Part shown: positions 31,179 through 40,139 of the stretch, piece after piece | Layout of the letters: the number at the start of each line of letters is the position of its first letter | Numbering within the stretch: the first letter of the stretch is position 1 | NCBI RefSeq assembly: GCF_001179845.1 | Contig: NZ_CVSB01000057.1 | Span: forward strand, 1 to 45,104 | Length of the DNA: 45,104 bases | Source: Candidatus Pelagibacter communis | Lineage (GTDB): Bacteria > Pseudomonadota > Alphaproteobacteria > Pelagibacterales > Pelagibacteraceae | Direction of reading: 5' to 3' | Made by a program: the position numbers and the translations under genes | The notes under the pieces: generated by a model | What the model saw: the letters and a program-made list of their open reading frames with translations, nothing else | Databases searched by the model: none | What the model was told of the DNA's origin: nothing

Positions 31179-32459
31179 ATGAAGTTCTTTGAAACTTCAA
31201 AATATTATTCTTTTAAAAAATCAACTTATATAACCCTTAGATGGATTGGAATTATTGGACAATTAATTGCAGTAAATTTTGTATATTTATTTCTAAATCC
31301 TGGTTTTGATCATATTACCTCAAATTTAGTTATACTTTTAGGAATATTAAGTAATTTATATTTAATTTTTATTTATAAAAAAACACAATTATCAGATAGA
31401 TCTGCTTTTATTTTCCTGCTTATAGATATTTTGCAATTAGGTGTCCTTCTTTATTTGTCAGGTGGAATCACCAATCCATTTGTAATTTTTATATTAATAC
31501 CAAGTGTTTTTTCTTCATCAAATTTAAGCTTAAGAACTAATACTTTGTTAGTAATCTTAACAATAATTATAGTTGTATTTTTAACTTTTAATTATCAAGA
31601 TTTGCCAATTAATTTAAATAGTGATTTTCATAACAATCATTATTTTTATTATTCCATCCCAATTTCTTTGATTATTGCGTTAGTATTTTTAAATTATTTT
31701 GCAATGACATTTGGCACGCAATCTAGATTAAGAAAAGAAGCATTAGGAAAAATGGAAGAGGTAATGGCTAAAGAACACGAGCTTTTATCTTTAGGTGGTC
31801 AAGCTGCTGCCGCTGCACATTCTTTAGGCACACCACTTTCCACGATAACAATAATTGCACATGATTTAATGAAGCAATTTAAGGGGCAAAAAGATTTAGA
31901 AAAAGATATTGAGTTATTGAATAGCCAAGTTGAGCGATGTAATGAAATTTTAAAGAGATTAACTTTAAATCCTGTGGAAGAAGATGAATTTATTGATAAA
32001 GACATTAATATTAGAGATTATTTACATGAAATTATCTCTTCATTTAAAGAAATAAGTAAAAAGGAATTTGTCTTCAATTTTGATCAAGACTCAAACCCAA
32101 AAAAAATAAGTAAATCTATTGAAATAGTTTATGGATTAAGAAACTTTATAGGAAACGCGAATAAATTTGCCAAAAATTCTATTTTTATTAATTTAATAAG
32201 TGATAGTGAATTTACAGAGCTCACAGTAGAAGATGACGGTAATGGTTATCCACGAGATATATTATCGAAAATTGGAGAACCATATTTAAAATCAAATTAT
32301 TCAAAAGATAAGTCTAAAGAGGGTTTAGGACTAGGGTTGTTTATTGGAAAAACTTTGTTAGAAAAAAATTTTGCATCCGTTAATTGTAGAAATTCGAAAA
32401 CACGTAGTGGTGCTGAAGTTATTATTAGATGGAAGAATAAAGAATTATTTAATATTTAA
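31179..32459 (+). CDS. regB: RegB/PrrB-type redox sensor histidine kinase
   Basis: A 426-residue membrane kinase. About six hydrophobic segments fill residues 20-180, including the quinone-sensing heptapeptide GGITNPF (95-101), which matches the RegB consensus GGxxNPF. The H-box [13 protein letters not shown] places the phosphorylated His at 214. The conserved redox Cys sits at 254 in [12 protein letters not shown], equivalent to the redox-active Cys of Rhodobacter RegB. The GHKL ATPase domain has [11 protein letters not shown] (N box), EDDGNGYP (G1) and GLGLGLFIG (G2). In Alphaproteobacteria RegBA adjusts respiration, carbon and nitrogen metabolism to the redox state. The response regulator RegA is not encoded here. 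The stop shares four bases with that of cobT. Confidence 0.9.
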   Translation: MKFFETSKYYSFKKSTYITLRWIGIIGQLIAVNFVYLFLNPGFDHITSNLVILLGILSNLYLIFIYKKTQLSDRSAFIFLLIDILQLGVLLYLSGGITNPFVIFILIPSVFSSSNLSLRTNTLLVILTIIIVVFLTFNYQDLPINLNSDFHNNHYFYYSIPISLIIALVFLNYFAMTFGTQSRLRKEALGKMEEVMAKEHELLSLGGQAAAAAHSLGTPLSTITIIAHDLMKQFKGQKDLEKDIELLNSQVERCNEILKRLTLNPVEEDEFIDKDINIRDYLHEIISSFKEISKKEFVFNFDQDSNPKKISKSIEIVYGLRNFIGNANKFAKNSIFINLISDSEFTELTVEDDGNGYPRDILSKIGEPYLKSNYSKDKSKEGLGLGLFIGKTLLEKNFASVNCRNSKTRSGAEVIIRWKNKELFNI

Positions 32460-34255
32460 TGGTATTTGTTCTTTGTTTCGAATAATGAGCTTAATTGAGA
32501 TATCATAACATCTCCTAATTCATTAACGTCAGTAATTTTGATAGCTTTATTATAATATCTTGAAACATCATGACCAATTCCTATAGCCAAAACTTCAATA
32601 TCCGATTTATTTTCAATAAATTTAACAATTTTTTTTAAATGTTTTTCCAAAAAATCACCTGAATTTACAGAAAGTGTTGAGTCATCTACAGGGGCTCCGT
32701 CAGAAATTACCATTAATATTTTTCTTTCTTCTTTTCTCTTTTTTATTCTGTTATATGCCCAAGATATAGCTTCTCCATCAATGTTCTCTTTAAGCAATCC
32801 TTCTTTAAGCATTAGTCCTAGATTATTTTTTGCTTGTCTCCAATGGGTATCTGCTCCTTTATAAATTATATGTCTTAGGTCATTCAATCTTCCTGGTGTT
32901 TTAGGTTTAGAATTTTTGGTCCATAATTCTCTACTCTGTCCACCCTTCCAATTTTTAGTTGTAAAACCTAAAATTTCGACTTTAACAGAGCACCTTTCTA
33001 GTGTTCTGGATAAAATATCTGCACAAATAGCCGCAATAGTGATTGGTCTTCCTCTCATAGATCCAGAATTATCTATCAGTAGAGTCACTACTGTATCTTT
33101 AAAATCTAAATCCTTTTCTTTTTTGAATGACAAAGAATTATATGGATCCATAATAATTCTTGGAAGTTTTGAACTGTCTAATAATCCTTCCTCTAAATCA
33201 AATTCCCATGCTCTATTTTGTTTTGCAAGCAATTGTCTTTGAAGTTTATTAGCAAGCTTTGTTATAATATCTTGAAAGCCGATTAATTGTTGATCTAAAT
33301 TTTTTCTTAGTTTCGTTGCTTCATCTGCATTTTCTAGATTTTCAGCCTTTACAACCTCATCAAACTGAGTTGTAAATATTTTATAATCTAAATTGATATT
33401 ATCTATTTTTTTTTGAGCTACTTGTTCTGAACTTTGTTCATCTGACTCAGTGTCTGATAACTGTTCGTCAAAGTTAAATTCGTCAACACTAAAATCAGCA
33501 TCTAGTGAAGCCTCAGATACATTTTCATCTTTTTCGTCTTTATTATCTTCTTTGTCATTATTTTCATCTTCATTTGATGGATTATCTTGTCCTTGATCTT
33601 GATTTTCTTCTTTTCTTTCATCCTCATCTTCACTTTGAAAAATGTCCATTTCTTCCAATATTTCTGAAAACTTTGAACTATAAATGTTTTGATCTTCAAG
33701 ATTTTTAAGTAAAAATTCTTTATGTTTTTCTATAGCGTCCTCAAAGTCTTTTTCCCAAAAATTAAGCATTTTTGTTGTTAGAGGATTTAGCTTAATTTTA
33801 TGAAAATTCTTAAGCATATATAGCTCGAATGCCTCTGATACAGATACATCTTCTTTAGTTTTTAATTGATCTTTGCGTTTACGATTTATTATTTGATGAT
33901 AATTTTCTTGAAAATTTTTCTCAATTCCTTTTAACATTTTTCCTCCCAAAGTCTCATAACGTATTTTTTCAGCGATATTATAAAGAGATCTAGAAGAAGT
34001 GTTTGAAGGAAGGTTTTTTTTGTAAATTGTTTCATTACAAAATTTTTTTTTCAAAGCAGAGGAATCTGTTTCTGCACGCAACCTTATAAAATCAGCTGGA
34101 CTAGTTAAATTATCAATCTCTAAAAAATTAAATTCTTTTATTTTTTTTTCTTCAGAATTTGTTTTTTTTACATCAAAATCATCAGCAATTACTTTTGCTG
34201 TAGAAGTTAAAGCAATTTTGAATTTTTCTTTTAAATTATTTTCTTTAGTGCTCAT
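32456..34255 (-). CDS. cobT: CobT-like VWA protein (cobaltochelatase-type subunit)
   Basis: A 599-residue homologue of CobT, which with CobS forms the ATP-driven chaperone part of aerobic cobaltochelatase. The N-domain includes the FLRLRAE-type [19 protein letters not shown] start region; an extremely acidic, low-complexity stretch of Glu/Asp/Asn/Lys follows at about 205-275; and the C-terminus is a von Willebrand A domain with an intact [18 protein letters not shown] (Asp395, Ser397, Ser399) and the later [11 protein letters not shown]. The start overlaps the cobS stop by one base, so the two are co-translated. No CobN or other cobalamin gene is present in the window. The cognate target of this pair is therefore open; the name is by homology only. 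Confidence 0.9.
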   Translation of the reverse strand: MSTKENNLKEKFKIALTSTAKVIADDFDVKKTNSEEKKIKEFNFLEIDNLTSPADFIRLRAETDSSALKKKFCNETIYKKNLPSNTSSRSLYNIAEKIRYETLGGKMLKGIEKNFQENYHQIINRKRKDQLKTKEDVSVSEAFELYMLKNFHKIKLNPLTTKMLNFWEKDFEDAIEKHKEFLLKNLEDQNIYSSKFSEILEEMDIFQSEDEDERKEENQDQGQDNPSNEDENNDKEDNKDEKDENVSEASLDADFSVDEFNFDEQLSDTESDEQSSEQVAQKKIDNINLDYKIFTTQFDEVVKAENLENADEATKLRKNLDQQLIGFQDIITKLANKLQRQLLAKQNRAWEFDLEEGLLDSSKLPRIIMDPYNSLSFKKEKDLDFKDTVVTLLIDNSGSMRGRPITIAAICADILSRTLERCSVKVEILGFTTKNWKGGQSRELWTKNSKPKTPGRLNDLRHIIYKGADTHWRQAKNNLGLMLKEGLLKENIDGEAISWAYNRIKKRKEERKILMVISDGAPVDDSTLSVNSGDFLEKHLKKIVKFIENKSDIEVLAIGIGHDVSRYYNKAIKITDVNELGDVMISQLSSLFETKNKYH

Positions 34256-35229
34256 TAGATTTGAATATTAATCAAAGATTCTGGCAACTCTTCACCAAAA
34301 CATCTTTGATAATATTCTGCGATAGTATTTTTTTCAATATCATCACATTTATTAAGAAAAGTTACTCTAAAAGCGTAACCAGTGTCTTTAAATATCTCTG
34401 CATTTTCTGCCCAATGTAACACTGTCCTTGGGCTCATCACTGTTGAAATATCTCCAGCAATAAATCCTTTACGCGTTAAAGATGCTACTTTTATCATGTT
34501 AGCAACTTTCTCTTTACCTTTTGCATTATTTAAATTTTTATTTTTAGACAAAACAATGTCCATTTCCCTATCTAGGCTAAGATAGTTTAAAGTTGCAACA
34601 ATATTCCATCTATCCATTTGACCTTGGTTAATTTGCTGGGTACCATGGTAAAGACCTGTCGTATCACCAAGTCCAACAGTATTTGAAGTAGCAAATAATC
34701 TAAAAAATTTATTTTGTTTAATTACTTTGTTTTTATCTAGTAATGTAAAATTTCCCTCAGCTTCTAAAACTCTTTGAATTACAAACATTACATCAGGTCT
34801 ACCAGCATCATATTCATCAAAAACAAGTGCAACTGGATTTTGTATAGACCATGGTAAAATTCCCTCGTTAAATTGAGTTACTTGTTTACCATCTTTAAGA
34901 ACGATCGCATCTTTTCCAATCAAATCAATTCTACTAACATGACTATCTAAATTTACACGGATACACGGCCAATTTAATCTTGCAGCTATTTGCTCAATGT
35001 GAGTAGATTTTCCAGTGCCATGATACCCTTGAACTAAAACTCTCTTATTAAACGCAAATCCTGAAATAATAGCTAAAGTAGTATCTCTATCGAACTTGTA
35101 GTTTTTATCAATCTCAGGAACGTATTCATTTTTTTTTGAAAATGCGTCAACTTCCATTTCTGAATCAATTCCAAAAGTTTGTTTTAGTGAAACTTTAATA
35201 TCTGGTTCTGTGTTAAGATTTGGTGTCAA
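34255..35229 (-). CDS. cobS: CobS-like AAA+ ATPase (MoxR-type)
   Basis: A 324-residue AAA+ ATPase related to CobS of the aerobic cobaltochelatase and to MoxR proteins. It has Walker [10 protein letters not shown] (68-76), Walker B LVFDEYD (135-141), sensor 1 in FRLFATSNT and an arginine-rich C-terminal lid. It would form a hexamer that engages CobT. It overlaps the end of the J-domain gene by 17 nt and the start of cobT by one base, making a three-gene translationally coupled unit. The length matches alphaproteobacterial CobS (about 330). With CobN apparently absent, its substrate could be another protein complex. Confidence 0.92.
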   Translation of the reverse strand: MTPNLNTEPDIKVSLKQTFGIDSEMEVDAFSKKNEYVPEIDKNYKFDRDTTLAIISGFAFNKRVLVQGYHGTGKSTHIEQIAARLNWPCIRVNLDSHVSRIDLIGKDAIVLKDGKQVTQFNEGILPWSIQNPVALVFDEYDAGRPDVMFVIQRVLEAEGNFTLLDKNKVIKQNKFFRLFATSNTVGLGDTTGLYHGTQQINQGQMDRWNIVATLNYLSLDREMDIVLSKNKNLNNAKGKEKVANMIKVASLTRKGFIAGDISTVMSPRTVLHWAENAEIFKDTGYAFRVTFLNKCDDIEKNTIAEYYQRCFGEELPESLINIQI

Positions 35230-35746
35230 TTTTTTCTCTATAGGTATTTTTTAATTGGGTATAAGCTAATGTTATAAGTTTAAGTTTTTCCTCGTATTTT
35301 TTATTCCCAGAATTCATATCAGGGTGAAATTTTTTCACAAGTAATTTGAACTTATCTTGTATTTTCTTCCACTTTAAACCCACAGAAACCCCCAATATTC
35401 CAAAAGCTTTTATATCTTTATGATCGAATTTAAATTGACGCATATGGTTATAATCTCCATTTATTTTTTCTTTATCGAACTCATCTCTCAAAGTTGTATT
35501 CCATAACACTTTGAAAAAATTATCTGAAGAGCTAAAGCTTTGCGTGGGTTTGTGCCAAGTCATGTCAGATTTTAAAAAATCCATTACTTGGTCATCATTC
35601 ATTCCTGAAAAATAGTTCCAATTTTTATTAAATTCTTTTACATGCTCAAGGCAAAGCATTCTAAATTTTCTGCTATTATCTTTTTCAACTGGTGCCTTAT
35701 ATTCACCTATTTCATTACAATTATTCCAGTCACAAATATTTTTCAT
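35213..35746 (-). CDS. J-domain protein with N-terminal Cys/His cluster
   Basis: I place the start at the ATG at 35746, giving 177 residues; an upstream in-frame ATG at 35761 would add five unlikely residues and leave only 2 nt to bolA. The N-terminus has Cys5, Cys10, Cys32 and His35, spaced as a possible zinc or Fe-S ligand set. The C-terminal about 60 residues form a J domain, [17 protein letters not shown] to the HPD motif (His141-Pro142-Asp143), which stimulates Hsp70 ATPase. It lacks the Gly/Phe region and repeated CxxCxGxG of true DnaJ. The same gene sits before cobS in many Alphaproteobacteria, so a shared role as an adaptor for the CobST machine is reasonable but unproven. Confidence 0.85.
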   Translation of the reverse strand: MKNICDWNNCNEIGEYKAPVEKDNSRKFRMLCLEHVKEFNKNWNYFSGMNDDQVMDFLKSDMTWHKPTQSFSSSDNFFKVLWNTTLRDEFDKEKINGDYNHMRQFKFDHKDIKAFGILGVSVGLKWKKIQDKFKLLVKKFHPDMNSGNKKYEEKLKLITLAYTQLKNTYREKIDTKS

Positions 35747-35750
35747 GATA

Positions 35751-35756
35751 TATAAT
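35751..35756 (+). promoter_or_regulatory. possible -10 box for bolA in the divergent 17-nt gap
   Basis: A perfect TATAAT ends 7 nt before the bolA ATG, within the only 17 bases between the two divergent start codons. The message would be leaderless or nearly so. No clear -35 is present, and the matching region would lie in the J-domain gene. Confidence 0.35.
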
Positions 35757-35763
35757 AACATAT

Positions 35764-36024
35764 ATGGATATAAATGAGTTAATTACAATTGTAAAAAATA
35801 AATTATTAAATCAAATAAATATTGAAAGTATAAATATTGAAGATAAATCTTTTCTTCATAAAAATCATAAAGGAAATCAAGAAGGAAAATATCATTTAAA
35901 ATTAATTATTGTTTCTGAAGAACTAAAAAAAATGAATAAAATTGAAAGTAATAAAAAAATTTACAAGATTTTAGACCAAGAATTAAAAGAATTTATTCAC
36001 TCAATCCAAATTTTAATTAGTTAA
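35764..36024 (+). CDS. BolA-family protein
   Basis: An 86-residue BolA/IbaG-like protein with the family's alpha-beta fold: an N-terminal helix, the IEDKSFLHKNH segment, then GKYHLKLIIVSEELKKM with a conserved His, and the C-terminal helix YKILDQELKEFIHSIQI. BolA proteins bind monothiol glutaredoxins and [2Fe-2S] clusters and act in iron-sulphur delivery and iron sensing; some also bind DNA. It is divergent from the J-domain/cobS/cobT unit with 17 nt between starts. It overlaps the aroB 3' end by 12 nt on the opposite strand. Its orthology to BolA, BolA2 or IbaG cannot be settled from sequence by eye. Confidence 0.85.
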   Translation: MDINELITIVKNKLLNQINIESINIEDKSFLHKNHKGNQEGKYHLKLIIVSEELKKMNKIESNKKIYKILDQELKEFIHSIQILIS

Positions 36025-37119
36025 AAATTTTCTTAAAAATAAATTTAACTTTTTTTTGGAGTATTGTTTGTTGAAAATTGGCTTACCAATTTTTTTTAAC
36101 AAAACTAAGTTAATTTTTTCAGAATTATTTTTTTTATCTTTGATCATAAAAGATAAAATCTTATTTAAATCTCTGATAGTAAAATATTTTTTTATAGAAG
36201 AAGGTAGACTAGAGTTATCAATATGATTTATAATTAAATTATATTCATTTTTACTTAGCATATTTTCTTTTAAACTAAAATTAAGCGCTGTCTTCATTCC
36301 AAGTATCACGGCTTCACCATGATTAAGTTTATGACTGTACCCTAAGCCTGCCTCATAAGCATGGGCAAATGTATGACCAAAATTTAATACCTTTCTTAAT
36401 GCTGTTTCTTTTTCATCTTTTTCGACTACTTTTTTTTTAATTTTACAACTTTCATAGATAGCTTTTTCAATAAATGGAGATGAAAGATTTAAAATTTTTT
36501 TAAGATTTTTATTCAAGAAATTAAATAATTTTTTGTTATCAATTAATGAATGCTTCAATATTTCTCCATATCCACAAATTATTTCTCTTTTTGGTAAAGA
36601 TTTAAGAAATTGAATATCTGAGAGAACCAGTGATGGTTGATAAAAGCTTCCTATTAAATTTTTACCATATTTAGAATTAACTCCAGTTTTTCCCCCGATT
36701 GATGAGTCAACTTGAGCTAAAAGAGTTGTTGGAATATTTGCAAACTTAAGTCCTCTTTTGAAAAGATTAGCTGCAAAACCACTTACATCGCCTGTAATTC
36801 CTCCTCCTAAAGAAATTAAAACATCATTTCTTGAAAAGTTTTTATTTAATAAAACTTCTAGAATTTTATTAACGCTATTAATATTTTTGTTTTTTTCACT
36901 AGCATTAAAAAATAACACAAAAATACTTTTATTTTTAAAAGACCTTTTAATATTTGAAACAAATTTTTTTGGAACATTTTTATCAACAACAATCAAACAT
37001 TTATCAAAATCAATTGAATTTGATTTAAAAATTTTTGATATGCTTGAGGTTAAATTTGATCCAATAATTATTGGATATTTTTCGGTTTTAGTTACTATAT
37101 TTAATTTAGTTTGTTTCAT
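36013..37119 (-). CDS. aroB: 3-dehydroquinate synthase
   Basis: AroB converts DAHP to 3-dehydroquinate, the second step of the shikimate pathway, using NAD+ and a divalent metal. The family motifs are GGGITGDVSGFAANLFKRG (NAD site), DSSIGGKTGVN (phosphate and carbohydrate ring contacts) and LNFGHTFAHAYEA (metal-binding His). Length 368 residues is standard. It overlaps the end of aroK by 14 nt, the usual aroK-aroB arrangement, so the two are coupled. The C-terminal about 40 residues are Lys-rich. Its 3' end overlaps that of bolA. Confidence 0.97.
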   Translation of the reverse strand: MKQTKLNIVTKTEKYPIIIGSNLTSSISKIFKSNSIDFDKCLIVVDKNVPKKFVSNIKRSFKNKSIFVLFFNASEKNKNINSVNKILEVLLNKNFSRNDVLISLGGGITGDVSGFAANLFKRGLKFANIPTTLLAQVDSSIGGKTGVNSKYGKNLIGSFYQPSLVLSDIQFLKSLPKREIICGYGEILKHSLIDNKKLFNFLNKNLKKILNLSSPFIEKAIYESCKIKKKVVEKDEKETALRKVLNFGHTFAHAYEAGLGYSHKLNHGEAVILGMKTALNFSLKENMLSKNEYNLIINHIDNSSLPSSIKKYFTIRDLNKILSFMIKDKKNNSEKINLVLLKKIGKPIFNKQYSKKKLNLFLRKFLTN

Positions 37120-37618
37120 AAATTTTTACAATTTTATTTACTATTTCACTTTTAGTAAGATTATCACACTTTATCTCATATAAAGCTTTAGAATAAATGT
37201 TAGATCGTTTCTTAATTAAATCAATTAATTCAGCATCGGTTGCATTAATCGCCAACGGTCTTTTTTTACTGTTTTTAATTCTATTTAACAATGTTTTATC
37301 ATCCCAATTTAGCCAAAAAGATAAATGATTTTTTAAAATTTCTTTTCTAATATTGTTATTTGTAAAAGCCCCCCCACCAAGTGAAATCACAGTAGAGTTT
37401 AATTTAAGTTTTTTTAAAGTTGTTTGCTCCTCAATTTTTCTAAAATAATTCTCACCCTTAACTTCAAAAATTTTTTTTATTGTAATGTTTAAATTTTTTT
37501 CAATTTCTTTATCGATATCTACAAATTTTAATTTTAATTTCTTAGCTACTAAGGATCCAATAGAGGTCTTACCAGAACCCATCATCCCCAAAAAAACTAG
37601 ATTTTCTTTTGATTTCAT
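37106..37618 (-). CDS. aroK: shikimate kinase
   Basis: AroK phosphorylates shikimate at the 3-hydroxyl. The start is set at 37618 (MKSKENLVFLGMMGSGKTS), because the longer reading frame adds 21 residues of non-homologous, hydrophobic sequence before it. The Walker A motif is GMMGSGKTS (11-19). Later motifs are VDIDKEIE, with the DxD for Mg and shikimate, SLGGGAFTNN, and RPLAI with the conserved shikimate-kinase Arg. The product is 170 residues, a normal length. It precedes aroB and is divergent from a small membrane protein gene, with 57 nt between them. Confidence 0.94.
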   Translation of the reverse strand: MKSKENLVFLGMMGSGKTSIGSLVAKKLKLKFVDIDKEIEKNLNITIKKIFEVKGENYFRKIEEQTTLKKLKLNSTVISLGGGAFTNNNIRKEILKNHLSFWLNWDDKTLLNRIKNSKKRPLAINATDAELIDLIKKRSNIYSKALYEIKCDNLTKSEIVNKIVKIYETN

Positions 37619-37675
37619 AAGTTTCTTTATTGAAAAAACATAAATATGTCTTAATTTGAAATTATCTAAAAGTAT

Positions 37676-37858
37676 ATGCAATTCATTAAAAACACAAGTT
37701 CAGGCAAAGCAAGTATCATAGGACTTGTGATTAAATCTATAATCGGATTAGGGGTTATTTTAGGTATTATTTTTTTTCTAAGTACAATTGATTTTCCTGC
37801 ACCTAAAAAAGAAATTGAAAAAATTATTCCAAATGAAAATTTTAAAATTGTTAAATAA
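37676..37858 (+). CDS. small single-pass membrane protein of unknown function
   Basis: A 60-residue protein with one strongly hydrophobic segment (about residues 14-36, ASIIGLVIKSIIGLGVILGI in its core) and a Lys/Glu-rich C-terminus after STIDFPAPKKEIEKIIP. I do not recognise a family. The reading frame is real by context: it starts 57 nt from aroK, and its end overlaps the signal peptide region of the next gene by 26 nt, so the two are likely co-translated. It may anchor or assist the exported neighbour. Confidence 0.65.
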   Translation: MQFIKNTSSGKASIIGLVIKSIIGLGVILGIIFFLSTIDFPAPKKEIEKIIPNENFKIVK

Positions 37859-39596
37859 GAAAATTCTTTTAATTAAATTAGTTTGTCTTATTTTTTTTAC
37901 ACCTGTGTTTGCAGAAGAGAAACCGATTGATATTTGGAATATAGAAAAAAAAGATAATCAAGCTATTTCAGAAACAAATATTTCAAGTGAAAATTCTAGC
38001 GGCACTACTCAGAATAGCGTTTATGAACTACAAACAAATAAACAAACAGATACTATTAAACTTGATAAAGAATTTTCATCAAAAGAAATTAAAATTGTTG
38101 GACTATATGATCCTAGTGAATACGGTTTGAGTATGGATATGTGGTCAAATTCTGATGGAACTAAATTAAAAAATTTATTTCAGAAGATTAATAAGTTTAA
38201 TCTTTCAGAGGATGCATCTGATATAATGCACATATCTTTATTAACCAACGCTTATTCTCCAACTCAAAATATTACTGAGAAAGAATTTATGAGCTTTAAA
38301 TCTGATTGGTTAATAAAAGATGCAAACTTAGAATTAATAGAAGAATATTTAATTAAAAACCAAATAATAAATTTGCATCCAAATTTAACAAGATATTTGG
38401 TAGATACTTATTTATCGGTATCAAACGTAAAAAAATCATGTGAGATTTTTTCTAAAAATTCTGAACCCATTCAAGATGAATATTTATCAAAATTTAATTT
38501 ATATTGTTTAATCAATTATGGAAAAAATGAAGAAGCACAACTAATCTTAGATTTAAAAAAAGAGTTAGGTTTTGAAGATAGTTATTACGAAAACAAAATA
38601 AATTATTTATTTGGATATTTAGATGAGGCAGATAAAGAAATATCAATAAATTCAATTTTAGATTTTCATTTGGCTCATAGAACTAACCCTGAGTTTTCTT
38701 ATGAACCAAGCGAAGATACACCTAAAATAATTTGGAAATATCTTTCAGCTGCTAATTTACTTTTTAAAATTCAAGATATAGAGATTACGGATGTAGAAAA
38801 AATTTCTACAATAGAAAAAGCTGTTAATGATAAAAATTATTCTGAAGAGGAGTTATTTGAATTTTATAAAAAATTCCAATTTAATATTAATCAATTTTTA
38901 AATGCAAAAGAGGCATATAAATCCCTATCTTCAATCGAGGGACGCGCTCTTTTATATCAAAGAACTCTTTTAGCTGAAGAACCAAAAATCAAATTAGAAT
39001 TTATAAAGATATTAAAGGATCTATTTATATCTGATGAAATAGGTGATGCCTTTGATTTAGAATTAAAAAAATTTTTAGGTGAAATTAATGTTGAGGATGT
39101 GCCTTCAAATTTTACAACATTTTATAATAGCAATCTAAACAAGAAAGAGACAGCAGATAAAAAGATTAAATATAATAGTAAAATTTTACATCAATCAAAA
39201 CTTATAAATTATTTTAATGGGGACTATGCAAAATCTAAAATTGAAGAGGATCTAGATAAATTTTTAAAGAAAATTAAAAAAGATAAAAAATATTTTTTAT
39301 CAAAAAAAGATATAATTTTTATAGAGGCACTTAAATCTGATGGAGTTGAAATTTCAAAAAAATATGATGGTCTTTATGAGGTGAAGCAATCAGAAATGCC
39401 TGCCGATATTCAAACAATGATAGATAATAATGAGATGGGTGCCGCATTGTTGAGAATAATTGAGGTAATTGGACCTGATAAAATTGAAAATATTGATGAA
39501 GATACAGTTTATTTTATTATCAATACTTTAAATCAATTAAATGTTGATTTAATTAGAAACAAACTATTGCTAAAAGTTCTTCCTTTAAAAGTATAA
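37833..39596 (+). CDS. large exported protein of unknown function
   Basis: I start the protein at the ATG at 37833, since MKILKLLNKKILLIKLVCLIFFTPVFA is a good signal peptide (key features: a Lys-rich start, hydrophobic core, and cleavage after VFA before EEKPID); an upstream in-frame start at 37788 would bury it. The 587-residue product is Glu/Lys/Asp-rich and appears mostly alpha-helical, with no motif I can name; a scaffold or TPR-like repeat protein in the periplasm is possible. It is followed 21 nt later by def. I would not assign a function. Confidence 0.75.
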   Translation: MKILKLLNKKILLIKLVCLIFFTPVFAEEKPIDIWNIEKKDNQAISETNISSENSSGTTQNSVYELQTNKQTDTIKLDKEFSSKEIKIVGLYDPSEYGLSMDMWSNSDGTKLKNLFQKINKFNLSEDASDIMHISLLTNAYSPTQNITEKEFMSFKSDWLIKDANLELIEEYLIKNQIINLHPNLTRYLVDTYLSVSNVKKSCEIFSKNSEPIQDEYLSKFNLYCLINYGKNEEAQLILDLKKELGFEDSYYENKINYLFGYLDEADKEISINSILDFHLAHRTNPEFSYEPSEDTPKIIWKYLSAANLLFKIQDIEITDVEKISTIEKAVNDKNYSEEELFEFYKKFQFNINQFLNAKEAYKSLSSIEGRALLYQRTLLAEEPKIKLEFIKILKDLFISDEIGDAFDLELKKFLGEINVEDVPSNFTTFYNSNLNKKETADKKIKYNSKILHQSKLINYFNGDYAKSKIEEDLDKFLKKIKKDKKYFLSKKDIIFIEALKSDGVEISKKYDGLYEVKQSEMPADIQTMIDNNEMGAALLRIIEVIGPDKIENIDEDTVYFIINTLNQLNVDLIRNKLLLKVLPLKV

Positions 39597-39617
39597 AAAT
39601 TATAATAAAATCAAGTT

Positions 39618-40136
39618 ATGGCCATCAGAACTATAATAACAGAACCTAATAAATTACTTAGGCAAATATCTAAACCAGTCAATAGCGTTGGTAAAGAAGA
39701 GCAAAAATTGATGGATGATATGCTGGAGACAATGTATGACGCAAATGGAATTGGTCTCGCGGCCATACAAGTTGGTGTACCAAAGAGAATTATTGTTATG
39801 GATATAAGTAAAGATGAGAATAAAAAAGAGCCAAGATATTTCGTAAATCCAGTTATTAAAAATAAAGATCCAGAAAAAGCAACTTATGAAGAAGGATGTC
39901 TTTCTGTACCAAATCAGTTTGCAGAAATTGATAGACCTAGTAAGTGTGAAGTAGAATATCTTGATTATGATGGAGAAAAGAAATTGCTAAAGGCCGATGG
40001 TCTTCTGGCAACATGTATTCAGCACGAGATGGACCATTTAGAGGGAATCCTATTTATTGATTATCTTTCAAAATTAAAAAGGTCAATGATAATTAAAAAA
40101 TTATCAAAATTAAAATCTACTTCTGTAGAAGCTTAA
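39618..40136 (+). CDS. def: peptide deformylase
   Basis: Removes the formyl group from N-terminal methionine of new proteins. The three family motifs are intact: GIGLAAIQ (44-51), EGCLSVP with metal-ligand Cys94, and QHEMDHLEG with His136, catalytic Glu137 and His140. The length of 172 is typical of class I enzymes. The order def-fmt is universal, because Fmt adds the formyl group to Met-tRNA that Def later removes. The gap to fmt is 3 nt. Confidence 0.98.
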   Translation: MAIRTIITEPNKLLRQISKPVNSVGKEEQKLMDDMLETMYDANGIGLAAIQVGVPKRIIVMDISKDENKKEPRYFVNPVIKNKDPEKATYEEGCLSVPNQFAEIDRPSKCEVEYLDYDGEKKLLKADGLLATCIQHEMDHLEGILFIDYLSKLKRSMIIKKLSKLKSTSVEA

Positions 40137-40139
40137 TCA

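Noticed and set aside
32916..33242. 108-residue plus-strand frame across the cobT VWA region
   Set aside because: It is antisense to the well-supported VWA domain and shows no motif of its own.
33502..33708. Reading frames on both strands over the acidic stretch of cobT
   Set aside because: They arise from low-complexity GAA/GAT repeats in the acidic region; no independent coding evidence.
36758..37183. 141-residue plus-strand frame opposite aroB
   Set aside because: It overlaps conserved aroB motifs on the other strand; AT-rich DNA leaves long open shadows.
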